This document shows positions 55,427-63,697 of a DNA stretch of 64,000 nt, piece after piece. Location of the stretch: NCBI RefSeq assembly GCF_014645735.1, contig NZ_BMMH01000007.1, positions 124,001-188,000 of the forward strand. Direction: 5' to 3'. The notes beneath the pieces are model-generated. The model searched no databases and had not been told where the DNA came from. It saw only the letters and a list, made by a program, of their open reading frames with translations. Position 1 is the stretch's first letter. The number at the start of each line of letters is the position of its first letter. The position numbers and the translations under genes are program-made. This stretch comes from Nocardia jinanensis. GTDB taxonomy: Bacteria > Actinomycetota > Actinomycetes > Mycobacteriales > Mycobacteriaceae.

Positions 55427-56779
55427 TCAGATCTGTGCCGAGTCCTTACGGACCGTAACCGGTTCGGCGAGTCGCTGTTCGTCGCAGACGGTTTGCAGTT
55501 TCTCGAGTGTTTCGGTGAGCCCCGGGCCGAGCGGTTCACCCGGGGTGAAGGTGGCCGGTAGATGTCGCATTCCCTGGATGACCGCGATGGTCTCGTAGTG
55601 CACGGCTTCCTCCGGGATACACCGGAAATCCGGTATCCGGTCCAGGACGGCGACCAGCATCCTCTTGTACACCGCGCGGGCCACGTTCGATCCGATACAC
55701 CGATGGATGCCCAAACCGAAACTGAAGTGCCGGTTTCCTTTACGATCCAGCACCACCGTGTCGGGCTCCTCGAACACCGCCGGGTCACGGTTGGCCATGG
55801 CCCAGGACAGCCACAGTCGTTCTCCTTCGGCGAACCGGGCGCCGGCCAGTTCGACATCGGAGTTCACGGTGCGGCCGTCACCGGGTGCCGGAGTGAAGTA
55901 ACGCAGAAACTCCTCCGTCGCCGAATCCAGCAGCTGATCCCGCTCGCGACCGAGGGTCTCCCGTTCCTCCGGATGTTCGGACAGCCACTCCAGGGAATGG
56001 GCGGTCAGCGCGGTGGTGGTATCGAAACCGCCGCCGATGAGCAGGCCGAGCATGCCGAGGATCTCGATATCGGAGAGCGGCGCACCGCCGAGTGTGGCCT
56101 CGGTGGCGAGCGCGTGGATGAGCCCGGGCCGGGGATTCGCCCGGATCTCGGCGAGATTGGTGTAGAGATCCAAGCCCATTTCCTGGTGTAACTGGTGCAC
56201 CCGCTCGAATTCCGGGGAGTCGGGCGGGGTGTACACCGTGGCATGCGCGGGTTCGCTGTAGACCGCCCAGTTGCGCAGTGGTACGCCCAGCATGGCCAGG
56301 GTCAGCACCGCGGGCACGATATTGGCCAGGTCGTCGACGAAATCTATCCGTCCTTCGGCGATCTTCTCGTCGAGGGCGGCACGGACGAGTTCGTCGACGA
56401 ACGGTATCCACCGCTGGACCGCGGCGGGCGAGAGATATGGGTTGAGCACCGCGCGCAGTTCGCGGTGCTCGGGATCGTCCATCTCCAGAATGCCGTTGCG
56501 GATAGCGGCCTGGTTGGTGGAGGGGATGGTGATGCCCTGATATCCGCGCCGCACACCTTCGATATCGCGATCGCTGGAAACATAGGGGCACCGGGCGAGT
56601 TCGAAGACCTCCCGGTTTCCCGCGGCCACCCAGTAGCCGTCGTGGTGGTCGGTCCAGGCGATCGGGCAGTGCTGGTGCATATGCTCGGTGATCGTCTGGA
56701 ACGATTCCCGGTAACCGGGTTCGTAACGGTCGAAATCGAGCCGGGGATGCAGGCGGTCGGTGGGTTCGGCGGCGGACAT
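55427..56779 (-). CDS. Cytochrome P450
   Basis: A 450-residue soluble P450. The I-helix motif is GGGFDTTTAL near 235, the ExxR helix is in TEEFLRYF, and the haem loop FGLGIHRCIGSNVAR has the axial ligand C361. A 25-residue acidic tail follows the usual end. It is 15 bases downstream of its ferredoxin gene (56795). It is not closely similar to the P450 at 31905, so the two probably hydroxylate different positions or substrates. The 138-base gap before the thiolase fusion gene holds no gene. Confidence 0.93.
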   Translation of the reverse strand: MSAAEPTDRLHPRLDFDRYEPGYRESFQTITEHMHQHCPIAWTDHHDGYWVAAGNREVFELARCPYVSSDRDIEGVRRGYQGITIPSTNQAAIRNGILEMDDPEHRELRAVLNPYLSPAAVQRWIPFVDELVRAALDEKIAEGRIDFVDDLANIVPAVLTLAMLGVPLRNWAVYSEPAHATVYTPPDSPEFERVHQLHQEMGLDLYTNLAEIRANPRPGLIHALATEATLGGAPLSDIEILGMLGLLIGGGFDTTTALTAHSLEWLSEHPEERETLGRERDQLLDSATEEFLRYFTPAPGDGRTVNSDVELAGARFAEGERLWLSWAMANRDPAVFEEPDTVVLDRKGNRHFSFGLGIHRCIGSNVARAVYKRMLVAVLDRIPDFRCIPEEAVHYETIAVIQGMRHLPATFTPGEPLGPGLTETLEKLQTVCDEQRLAEPVTVRKDSAQI

Positions 56780-56794
56780 AGGTCCCCCCTCGTG

Positions 56795-56989
56795 CTATTC
56801 GGTGAGCGAGATGGCGCGCTCGGGGCACGAGTGCACCGCTTCGCGCACCTGGTCCTCTTGGTCGTGGGCTACATTTTCGTCGACCGGCGACGAATGTCCG
56901 TCGATTTCACTGAGTTCGAACGCTTTCGGCGCGATCATCGAGCACAGGGTGTGTCCCTGGCAGCGTTCCTGATCGACATGGACCTTCAC
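56795..56989 (-). CDS. [3Fe-4S] ferredoxin, P450 partner
   Basis: About 64 residues from GTG 56989 (GTG 56998 is also possible but crowds the ribosome site AAGGGAA). CQGHTLCSMIAPKAF gives the first cysteines and CPERAISL the last, a single-cluster ferredoxin of the P450-linked type, like the one at 31696. It delivers electrons to the downstream P450. A reductase is not encoded in the window. Confidence 0.92.
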   Translation of the reverse strand: MKVHVDQERCQGHTLCSMIAPKAFELSEIDGHSSPVDENVAHDQEDQVREAVHSCPERAISLTE

Positions 56990-57034
56990 GGTTGTCACTT
57001 CCCTTCGGATGCGGTGGGCGGATACCCGGGGCTG

Positions 57035-57742
57035 TCAGGTGTTGCGTCCGCCGTTGACGCCGATGATCTGGCCGGTGATGTAGCCGGCCTCGTCGGAGAT
57101 CAGGAAAGCGCAGGTGGCGGCGATGTCCTCGGGTTTGCCGACCCGCCGCACGGGAGTGCGCTGAATATGGTCCTCGACGGTGCCGCCGAGCAGCCGGCGC
57201 GCCTCGGAGCGGCGCAGCATGGGGGTGTCGATGAAGCCCGGGGGGACCGCGTTGACCGTGATGCCCGACGGACCCAGTTCCAGCGCGAGGGATTTGGTGA
57301 GTCCGTTGACCGCGGATTTCGAGGAGACGTAATGGGACATGAACGGCTGACCCGACTGCGCGCTCGACGAGGAGATATTGACGATCCGGCCCCAACCGGC
57401 CTCGATCATATCCGGCAGCACGGCCTGGATGGTGTGGAAGACACCGTGCAGGTTGACCTCGATGACCCGCTGCCATTCCGCGAAGTCGATGTTCTGGAAC
57501 CGTTTGAATCCGTCGACTCCGGCCGCGTTCACCAGAACCGTCACCGGACCCAGCTTCTCGCGGACGGCGCCCAGTGCTTCGGCGATGCTGTCCGGGTCGG
57601 TGACGTCGGCCCGGTAGGCCGAATCGTCGTCCGCGGCGGGATTTCGGTCCAGGGCGGCCACGTGGAATCCGTCGCTGCGCAACCGCTGCGCGATGGCCAG
57701 TCCGATGCCCGAGGCGCCGCCGGTGACAACTGCGGTTTTCAC
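57035..57742 (-). CDS. Short-chain dehydrogenase/reductase
   Basis: A 235-residue classical SDR: TGGASGIGLAIAQRL near 7-21, LDRNPAADDD after strand 2 (acidic, so NAD likely), NAAGVDG near 78, SSSSAQSG with catalytic Ser, YVSSK near 145, and GQIIGVNGGRNT at the end. GTG at 57742 follows GAGAGGAGA and is preferred to the ATG far upstream. It is the first gene of the leftward operon with ferredoxin and P450, and divergent from the aldehyde dehydrogenase. It probably oxidises the alcohol formed by the P450. Confidence 0.9.
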   Translation of the reverse strand: MKTAVVTGGASGIGLAIAQRLRSDGFHVAALDRNPAADDDSAYRADVTDPDSIAEALGAVREKLGPVTVLVNAAGVDGFKRFQNIDFAEWQRVIEVNLHGVFHTIQAVLPDMIEAGWGRIVNISSSSAQSGQPFMSHYVSSKSAVNGLTKSLALELGPSGITVNAVPPGFIDTPMLRRSEARRLLGGTVEDHIQRTPVRRVGKPEDIAATCAFLISDEAGYITGQIIGVNGGRNT

Positions 57743-57921
57743 GCTTGCCTCTCCTCTCTCGCGCCCACAGCGCAAGAACATGCATTCCGAATAGGGAGAA
57801 CCGTACTCTCGGGCAGATCCGGTCCGCAAGATCTGCACGATCCGTCCGAGGTCGGCCGGCTGCTGGGTGTACTCGGGTTACTCCTGCTCGCCGAATCGGC
57901 AGCGTGAGCTCCCTTGCCAAA

Positions 57922-57955
57922 TGTACTATTCTCCTCAAACGAGAATGTAATTTTC
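57922..57955. promoter_or_regulatory. Operator-like inverted repeat ATTCTC-n7-GAGAAT
   Basis: ATTCTC (57928-57933) and GAGAAT (57941-57946) flank CTCAAAC, followed by GTAATTTTC, similar to the sites at 3473 and 22064. The spacing is one base longer than in those two. It sits 20-50 bp upstream of the aldehyde dehydrogenase start in the divergent promoter region. Confidence 0.5.
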
Positions 57956-57975
57956 ACAACTTTCGAGGAGGCGGG

Positions 57976-59445
57976 ATGTCAACGCAGGAAGAGGCGGTGA
58001 CTGCCACGCAGCGGTTGCTCATCGACGGGCAGCTGGTCGAGACCGGGGCGAGCCTGGCCTCACTCAATCCCGCGAACGGGGAAGTGGTCGGCCACGCGCC
58101 CGAAGCCGGTGTCGCCGAGGTCGACGCCGCCGTGGCCGCCGCCCGCCGCGCGTTCGACACCACCGATTGGCCGACGAACCACGAATTCCGCGCGCGCTGC
58201 CTGGATCAGCTCTACCAGGCGCTGCAGGACAATGTGGAGGAACTGCGCGCCCTGATGATCGCCGAGGTCGGCGCGAGCTACATCCTCACCAAGGGCAACC
58301 AGCTCGAAACCCCGTTCGAGATCGTCAAGTACTACTCCGGTGTGCTGAAGGGCTACACCTGGACCGAGGATCTCGGCCCGGTCGAGATCCGCGGCGCCCA
58401 GCATCAGCGCTGGGTGGAGAAGGAGGGCGCCGGCGTCGTCGCGGCCATCGCCGCCTACAACTACCCGTACCAGCTGGCCTTCGCCAAACTCGCGCCGGCG
58501 CTGGCCGCGGGGTGCACGGTGGTCCTCAAGGGCGCCCCCGATACCCCGCTCATCACGCTGGCGCTGGGTGAGCTCATCGCGAATCACACCGATATCCCGG
58601 CCGGGGTGGTGAATATCCTGACGAGCTCCGAAGTGGCCGTGGGCGAGCGGATGACCACGCACCCCGACGTCGACGTCGTATCGTTCACCGGCTCCACGCC
58701 GGTCGGCCGCAAGATCATGGCCGCCGCCAGCGCCACCCTGAAAAAAGTGTTTCTCGAGCTCGGCGGCAAATCCGCGGCCATCCTGCTCGACGACGCCGAT
58801 TACAACCTGGGCGCCATGTTCGCCGCCTTCAGTATCTGCTCGCACGCCGGACAGGGCTGCGCGATCACCACCCGCCTGCTGGTGCCCCGCGCCGATCACG
58901 ACAAGGTCGCCGAACTCGTCGCCGCCAATCTCGCCAACATCACCTACGGCGACCCGGCCGACCCGAAGAACTACATGGGCCCGCTGATCAGCGAACGCCA
59001 GCGCGACAAGGTGCACGGCCTGGTGGAGCGGGCGGTCGCCGCGGGCGCCACGCTGGTGGCCGGCGGGGAGAAAGTCGATCCGGGGTACTTCTACAAGCCG
59101 ACCCTGCTGGCGAATGTCGACCCCGACAGCGAGATCGCCCAGGAGGAGGTGTTCGGCCCGGTCCTGGCGCTGATTCCGTACGACGATATCGACGACGCCG
59201 TGCGAATCGCGAACAACTCCATTTACGGTCTGTCCGGCGGTGTGTTCGGTGCCGACGCGGAGCGCGCCCGGGCGGTGGCCCGCCGGATCCGCACCGGCAC
59301 CTTCAGCATCAACGGCGGCAACTACTTCCACCCGGACGCGCCTTTCGGCGGCTACAAACAGTCCGGCGTCGGACGTGAGATGGGCGTGGTGGGTATGGAG
59401 GAGTTCATGGAGCGCAAGACCATCGCGGAGGTGGTCTCGGCATGA
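57976..59445 (+). CDS. Aldehyde dehydrogenase (NAD(P)+)
   Basis: A 489-residue aldehyde dehydrogenase. AAYNYPYQLAFAKLAPALAA near 160 includes the oxyanion Asn162, FTGSTPVGRKIM near 237, general base E261 in LELGGKSA, and the nucleophile C295 in GQGCAITTR. ATG at 57976 follows GAGGAGGCGGG. It oxidises an aldehyde, perhaps one formed by P450 and SDR action, to an acid ready for CoA activation. Its stop overlaps the start of a tandem-repeat ORF (ATGA), which in turn overlaps the CoA transferase, so all three are probably translated from one message. Confidence 0.94.
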   Translation: MSTQEEAVTATQRLLIDGQLVETGASLASLNPANGEVVGHAPEAGVAEVDAAVAAARRAFDTTDWPTNHEFRARCLDQLYQALQDNVEELRALMIAEVGASYILTKGNQLETPFEIVKYYSGVLKGYTWTEDLGPVEIRGAQHQRWVEKEGAGVVAAIAAYNYPYQLAFAKLAPALAAGCTVVLKGAPDTPLITLALGELIANHTDIPAGVVNILTSSEVAVGERMTTHPDVDVVSFTGSTPVGRKIMAAASATLKKVFLELGGKSAAILLDDADYNLGAMFAAFSICSHAGQGCAITTRLLVPRADHDKVAELVAANLANITYGDPADPKNYMGPLISERQRDKVHGLVERAVAAGATLVAGGEKVDPGYFYKPTLLANVDPDSEIAQEEVFGPVLALIPYDDIDDAVRIANNSIYGLSGGVFGADAERARAVARRIRTGTFSINGGNYFHPDAPFGGYKQSGVGREMGVVGMEEFMERKTIAEVVSA

Positions 59446-59619
59446 GCGAGTCAGGCCCGGAGGCGGTAGCGGAGCGTGACCACGGAGGGCCCTCGCTCGT
59501 GCCGAATGGACACAGCATGAGCGAGTCAGGCCCGGAGGCGGTAGCGGAGCGTGACCACGGAGGGCCCTCGCTCGTGCCGAATGGACACAGCATGAGCGAG
59601 TCAGGCCCGGAGGCGGTAG
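59442..59619. repeat. 75-bp in-frame tandem repeat, about 2.4 copies
   Basis: Two identical 75-bp units (59442-59516 and 59517-59591) and a 28-bp partial third copy. The unit begins ATGAGCGAGTCAGGCCCGGA, includes the palindrome GAGGGCCCTC, and ends GAATGGACACAGC. Because 75 is a multiple of three, the reading frame is kept. No differences were seen between the two full units, indicating recent duplication. Confidence 0.95.
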
Positions 59620-59708
59620 TGCGATACCTTCGCCTGCGCTTCGGCCTCCGCGTCAGTGTGTGGACCGGTCGGCCGGTCTCGATCGGGCCGGAAGGAGACG
59701 TCTCGTGA
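59442..59708 (+). CDS. Tandem-repeat small ORF coupling ALDH and CoA transferase
   Basis: An 88-codon frame whose ATG overlaps the aldehyde dehydrogenase stop (ATGA) and whose TGA overlaps the CoA-transferase start (GTGA). It encodes two copies of the 25-residue unit (MSESGPEAVAERDHGGPSLV followed by PNGHS), the first nine residues of a third copy, then RYLRLRFGLRVSVWTGRPVS. It has no known domain. Each unit carries its own ATG. It may be a real small protein, or it may serve mainly to carry ribosomes from the upstream to the downstream gene. The composition (Gly/Pro/Ser/Glu) suggests disorder in the repeat part and a basic tail. Confidence 0.5.
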   Translation: MSESGPEAVAERDHGGPSLVPNGHSMSESGPEAVAERDHGGPSLVPNGHSMSESGPEAVVRYLRLRFGLRVSVWTGRPVSIGPEGDVS

Positions 59709-60913
59709 GTAAGCCGCTGGAGGGGATCACCGTCCTCGAGGTCGCCATGTACGGGTTCGTACCCTCGGCCGGTGCGGTGCTGGCCGACTGGGGTGCGAAC
59801 GTGATCAAGGTCGAGCACGCGGTCACCGGCGATCCGCAGCGCGGGTTGCGGCAGATCGGCAAGTTCAAGGTGGAGGGCGATCCGAACCCGAATATCGAAC
59901 ACGCCAACCGCGGCAAACGCAGTATCGGCGTGGATATGTCGGCCGAGGGCGGTCGCGAGGTCATCTACGAACTGGCCCGCCGGGCCGATGTGTTCCTCAC
60001 CAGTTTCCTGCCCTCGGCCCGCACCAAGTTCGGGATCGACGTCGACGATATTCGCGCGGTCAACCCGAAGATCGTCTACGCCCGGGGTAGCGCGCTCGGC
60101 CCGCGGGGCCGGGAATCCGATCGCGGTGGCTACGATATGACCGCTTTCTGGTGCCGTGGCGGGGTGGCCGCCACCATCACCCCGGAGGGTACGAACGGCA
60201 TGATCCAGCCGCCCGGCCCGGCCTTCGGCGACACCATCTCCGGGACCAATCTGGCCGGGGGGATCGCCGCCGCACTGCTGAAACGGGAGCGGACCGGGGA
60301 GCCGTCCGTCGTCGATGTCTCCTTGCTGGGCAGTGGCCTGTGGTCGCTGGGCCATACGGTCGCGCTGTCGGCGTATCAGGGCGAGCCCATGCTGGCGCCG
60401 CCACCCGGCACACACGGTGCCATGTCGAACCCGCTGTCGGGCCTCTACCGTACCGCCGACGACCGCTATCTCTCCTTCGTCATGCTGCAACCCGGCAAGT
60501 TCTGGGCCGATGTCTGCCGTCACATCGACCGTCCCGAACTGGCCGAGGACCCCCGCTTCGCCGACGCGGCGCAGATCGCGGCAAATACCGATGCCGGGGT
60601 CGAGATCCTGCGCGAGGCGATCGCCCAGCGGACCCTCGCCGAATGGACGAAGAGGTTCGCGACTCTCAAAGGCCCCTGGGCTCCCGTCCAGGACTCGTTC
60701 CAGGTGGGTCAGGACGATCAGATCAGGTCCAACGAATATCTGCTCACCGCAGGTGAATTGGAGCTGGTATCCAGTCCCGTCCAGTTCGATGTCACGGCTC
60801 CGCAATTACGGCCGGGGCCGGAGTTCGCCGCACAGACCGAGGAGGTGCTGCTCGAACTCGGCTGGGATTGGGATCGCATCATCGAACTGAAGACCAGCGG
60901 GGCGGTGGCCTGA
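59705..60913 (+). CDS. Family III CoA transferase (CaiB/BaiF)
   Basis: A 402-residue CaiB/BaiF protein: ITVLEVAMYGFVPSAGAVLA near the start, WGANVIKVEHAVTGDPQRGL, HANRGKRSIGVDMSAEGGRE near 65-84, then GYDMTAFWCRGGVAATITPE in the centre with the Asp at the expected catalytic position. GTG at 59705 follows GGAAGGAGACG. It resembles the 24542 protein only in core motifs, so it is a separate subfamily. Coupled to the tandem-repeat ORF and aldehyde dehydrogenase, it would place CoA on the acid produced by the dehydrogenase. A strong hairpin follows the stop. Confidence 0.92.
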   Translation: MSKPLEGITVLEVAMYGFVPSAGAVLADWGANVIKVEHAVTGDPQRGLRQIGKFKVEGDPNPNIEHANRGKRSIGVDMSAEGGREVIYELARRADVFLTSFLPSARTKFGIDVDDIRAVNPKIVYARGSALGPRGRESDRGGYDMTAFWCRGGVAATITPEGTNGMIQPPGPAFGDTISGTNLAGGIAAALLKRERTGEPSVVDVSLLGSGLWSLGHTVALSAYQGEPMLAPPPGTHGAMSNPLSGLYRTADDRYLSFVMLQPGKFWADVCRHIDRPELAEDPRFADAAQIAANTDAGVEILREAIAQRTLAEWTKRFATLKGPWAPVQDSFQVGQDDQIRSNEYLLTAGELELVSSPVQFDVTAPQLRPGPEFAAQTEEVLLELGWDWDRIIELKTSGAVA

Positions 60914-60925
60914 GGGGTTTTTCAG

Positions 60926-60970
60926 CGAGAGCGGTGCCGGAAACTATTCCGCTTCCCGGCACCGTTCTCG
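60926..60970. terminator. Strong hairpin terminator after CoA transferase
   Basis: Arms CGAGAGCGGTGCCGG and CCGGCACCGTTCTCG pair at 14 of 15 positions around a 15-base loop, 13 bp after the stop. A T-run precedes the stem (GGGGTTTTTCAG) rather than following it. It closes the 57976-60913 operon. Confidence 0.65.
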
Positions 60971-61191
60971 ATCTCGATCTCGGAGCATCGCGGAGGTCGA
61001 GGCTGCTAGTTGCTCCAGGGTCGCACATCGGCACGGTTTGGCGTCATATCAGGGTGGCATACGCCATCAACCCTGCATCGAGTGGTGGTATGGATCAGCA
61101 ACGTCGTATGTATACCCCAGAAAGGTCCTTGGTGTCCGTTGTCGTCTGCGCACGGCTGGTGGAGTGAGCTACCCAACGGTCGTCAGCTGGT

Positions 61192-61449
61192 TCAGCTGCT
61201 CTCGCAGCCGATTCCGTTACCGTCGCGGTCCAGGTCGTACTCGTCGGGACCGATCACCCGCACCCGTCCGGTATAGGCGGGTCCGTTACCGCTGCCCCCG
61301 TCACAGTCGACATCGCTGGTGATGGGGACGCAGGGGTCGTAGGAGGGGTGACATCCCGCGGGGGCGGCGGCGGCCGGGGCCGCGGTCGCGACCAGGCCGT
61401 ACGACGCGACAGCGAGGGTGGCGGCGCCCAGGATGGACAGCGTTTTCAT
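61192..61449 (-). CDS. Secreted excalibur calcium-binding domain protein
   Basis: An 85-residue protein. A signal peptide (MKTLSILGAATLAVASYGLV then ATAAPAAAAPA) is followed by a short mature part with CHPSYDPCVPI, DVDCDGGSGNGPAYTGRVRV and the excalibur motif DLDRDGNGIGCES. Excalibur domains are extracellular calcium-binding modules often fused to nucleases or standing alone in actinobacteria. Four cysteines probably form disulfides outside the cell. ATG at 61449 starts the signal peptide; the frame is open upstream. Role unknown. Confidence 0.9.
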   Translation of the reverse strand: MKTLSILGAATLAVASYGLVATAAPAAAAPAGCHPSYDPCVPITSDVDCDGGSGNGPAYTGRVRVIGPDEYDLDRDGNGIGCESS

Positions 61450-61657
61450 CAAGGCTTCTTTCAGCGAGAAGAACGAATCGCTGAAGTTTCGCACGGCCCG
61501 GACCGAGGCTGCCCTGTTTCAATGGAAAAGTGACCTCCAAAAAGAGTTATCGGATGCTTACCGGAATGCCGGGCAACCGCGCTCTCGGCCGGGAATCGTC
61601 TCGGTGGCCCCGGTGTTGTTCCGGGCGCATCCCGCCCGCGCATCCCGGAGGCCGCTC

Positions 61658-62095
61658 ATGACGACACCCAGTGCCAGCGAATTGATCGACCCTGCCACGG
61701 ATTTCGGTGCCCGAGTGGCTGAGCGCCTGGAGCGCGAGCAGATCGTATGGCTCACCACTGTCGGTCCTACCGGCACCCCGCAGCCCAACCCGGTGTGGTT
61801 TCGCTGGGATGGGGAGGCCTTCCTCGTCTTCAGCCAGCCCGACCGGCCCAAGCTCCGCAATATCGCCCGCAACCCACGGGTGGCGCTGCACTTCAACAGC
61901 ACCGAGAGCGGGGGAGAAGTGGTGGTCTTCGGGGGCGTCGCCCGGGTCGAAACCGCCGTCGACCCGGAGGAGGAGGCGGCATACCTCGATAAATACGAGG
62001 CCGGGCTGGCAGGTCTGTCCATGACCGGAGATCGATTCCGCGCCGAGTACTCGGTGCCCATCCGGGTGGTGCCCGACCGTCTGCGCGGGTTCTGA
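61658..62095 (+). CDS. PPOX-class F420-dependent oxidoreductase
   Basis: A 145-residue split-beta-barrel flavin/F420-binding protein: EQIVWLTTVGPTGTPQPNPV near 28, WFRWDGEAFLVFSQPDRPKL near 48, and NPRVALHFNSTESGGEVVVF near 75. The pattern fits TIGR03667-type PPOX proteins of mycobacteria and Nocardia. It likely reduces a small molecule with F420H2; substrate unknown. ATG at 61658 is the family start, with GGAGGCCGCTC before it. The 208-base gap to the excalibur gene is their shared, divergent promoter region. Confidence 0.9.
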   Translation: MTTPSASELIDPATDFGARVAERLEREQIVWLTTVGPTGTPQPNPVWFRWDGEAFLVFSQPDRPKLRNIARNPRVALHFNSTESGGEVVVFGGVARVETAVDPEEEAAYLDKYEAGLAGLSMTGDRFRAEYSVPIRVVPDRLRGF

Positions 62096-62292
62096 CCCTC
62101 AGAATTCCAGGTCGGACCACGGAATCCGGATCGTGAACGGATAATCGATCTCGGCCCCTCGGTATCGCCGGGCGTCGATTTGCCCATCAGCCGGTAGTCG
62201 GCCGGATAGCGCGGACGAACCCCGGCTGGAGGCTCATGGGTGGTTTCCCTGGCGAACGCCCGGATCATCGCGATCTCGCTCATCGAGTCCGG

Positions 62293-62589
62293 CTACGAAC
62301 TGAACACCACGCTCTCGAATGCCGACCCACTCTTCGGGGCCGTCGGCGCCCCCTCGCAGTTCGGCCCGGGAAAAGCGGCGACCTGTAGCTTCGTCTCGTT
62401 CGCGACGACACCGGCGGCTCCCGGCGTGTTGTGGCAGCGATCGGTTACGGGATCGCTCAATACGGCGTGGCCTCCGTTCTGGCCGACGTAGACGAAGTCG
62501 CCGGAAGCCGCGTGGGCGCTGGGCGGGACTGCCAGCGTGATCACCGCTCCGGCGGCGAGGGTGCCCACGGTATCGATGATGTGTCGCAC
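62293..62589 (-). CDS. Small secreted protein of unknown function
   Basis: About 98 residues from GTG 62589, preceded by GAGGAAC. The N-terminus is a signal peptide (TVGTLAAGAVITLAVPPSAH then AASG). The mature part has two cysteines (DRCHNTPG and GPNCEGAPTA) likely to pair, and FVYVGQNGGHAVLSDPVTD. I do not recognise the family. It stands alone, with a 197-base intergenic stretch after its stop. Confidence 0.7.
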   Translation of the reverse strand: MRHIIDTVGTLAAGAVITLAVPPSAHAASGDFVYVGQNGGHAVLSDPVTDRCHNTPGAAGVVANETKLQVAAFPGPNCEGAPTAPKSGSAFESVVFSS

Positions 62590-62901
62590 TCGCTGTTCCT
62601 CTCGATTCGGGGAAAGGGACGGTCGTGTACGTGTTCGCAGTATTCTCCTCGGGCCGCCGCGGTGTGGGCAGGCGATAAATACCGCCGGTCACCGCATTCT
62701 CTTCGGAGTGTCGCAGCGCGGCGTGACCTTGCCGCGACCGCTGCGGCGGTGTTGCGCAGGTAATCCCCCGAGTCGGCTTTCCGCCTCGCTCGGTGAGAAG
62801 CGGCGGCCCGAGTAGGCCATCGACCACACGCACCCGCATCGCGACTACGAAAATCAACCTGTACCAGGGAATACGCGAGAGCGGTCCGATTCCGGCCGAT
62901 G
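62590..62901. other. Region without a recognisable gene
   Basis: About 310 bases between the secreted-protein start and the end of the regulator gene. It should hold the promoter of the leftward secreted-protein gene. I see no repeat, RNA gene or further coding sequence. Confidence 0.45.
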
Positions 62902-63630
62902 TTACGGTGACCCGCTGCCGTCGGGGATCTCGCCCAAATACTGTCCGAGCCGGCCGGCGGCTTCGAGCATGGCGACTCCTCGCGCGGTGAGTTTGCGCCG
63001 CCACTCGTCGAGAGCGGCGGCCAGAGCGCCGGTGCCGCCGGCCGTCCGGATCTGGGTGACCACGGTGGCGATCTGGGGCAGGCCGTAGCCCCCGCGTCGC
63101 AGGAGGTGGGCCAGCTCGGCGTCACGAATATCGGGTGCCCGGTAGACGCGATATCCGGTGGCCGGGTCGCGAGCCGGGATGAGGATGCCGACGGTCTCCC
63201 ATGCGCGCAGGGTGGCGGGGGTGACGCGGAGGTGGTTCGCGAGTTCACCGACGGAGCGGTCGGCGCCGGCGGGGGAGCGGTCCGCCATGGCGCCGGTCTC
63301 GTCGGTGAGGTGGTCTATCGCCTTCCGTACCGAGTCCAGGGTTTCGCGGTCGCGGAGCAGTTGGTGGTGGCCGAGGTCGATGAGTTTCAGTGCGTTGTCG
63401 AGTTCGCCGCCGTGGATCTCGGTCATGATCCGGCCGGCGAGCGCGTGCCCGTACGCCGCGACGAGACCGAGGAAGGCCCGTAACGCGGCCGCGTGTATCT
63501 CGGTGTAGACCCGGTAGCCGCTGGCGGTGCGTTCGGCGGGCGGCAGGAACCCGTCCCGCTCATAGTTCCGGACGGCTTGGGTCGAGAGTCCGTGTTCGCG
63601 CGCGAGGTCGGTCGGTCGCATTCTGATCAC
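62902..63630 (-). CDS. Double-MerR-domain regulator (TioE-like)
   Basis: A 242-residue regulator with two MerR-type HTH domains. The first is TDLAREHGLSTQAVRNYERD then GFLPPAERTASGYRVYT (about residues 7-45); the second SVGELANHLRVTPATLRAWE then TVGILIPARDPATGYRVYR (about 126-165). Both keep the recognition-helix and wing. TioE-type regulators of this layout occur near antibiotic-modifying genes in actinobacteria. GTG at 63630 or ATG at 63621 can serve as start. It is divergent from an erythromycin-esterase gene, and a long inverted repeat lies between them, so it probably controls that gene. Confidence 0.85.
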   Translation of the reverse strand: MIRMRPTDLAREHGLSTQAVRNYERDGFLPPAERTASGYRVYTEIHAAALRAFLGLVAAYGHALAGRIMTEIHGGELDNALKLIDLGHHQLLRDRETLDSVRKAIDHLTDETGAMADRSPAGADRSVGELANHLRVTPATLRAWETVGILIPARDPATGYRVYRAPDIRDAELAHLLRRGGYGLPQIATVVTQIRTAGGTGALAAALDEWRRKLTARGVAMLEAAGRLGQYLGEIPDGSGSP

Positions 63631-63634
63631 CGGT

Positions 63635-63681
63635 TTGAGACTTTACACCTGGATTCCTGAGATATCGGCGTAAAGTTTCAA
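63635..63681. promoter_or_regulatory. Inverted repeat between regulator and esterase genes
   Basis: TTGAGACTTTAC (63635-63646) and GTAAAGTTTCAA (63670-63681) pair at 11 of 12 positions with a 23-bp spacer, in the 67-bp divergent promoter. A regulator with two DNA-binding domains could bind both halves. An extra short dyad ATCTTT-CA-AAGAT lies at 63686-63698. Confidence 0.55.
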
Positions 63682-63697
63682 CCGATCTTTCAAAGAT

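Noticed and set aside
59442..59619. CRISPR or transposon end repeats
   Set aside because: The 75-bp units are contiguous without spacers and in frame; no transposase adjoins, so a tandem duplication explains it.
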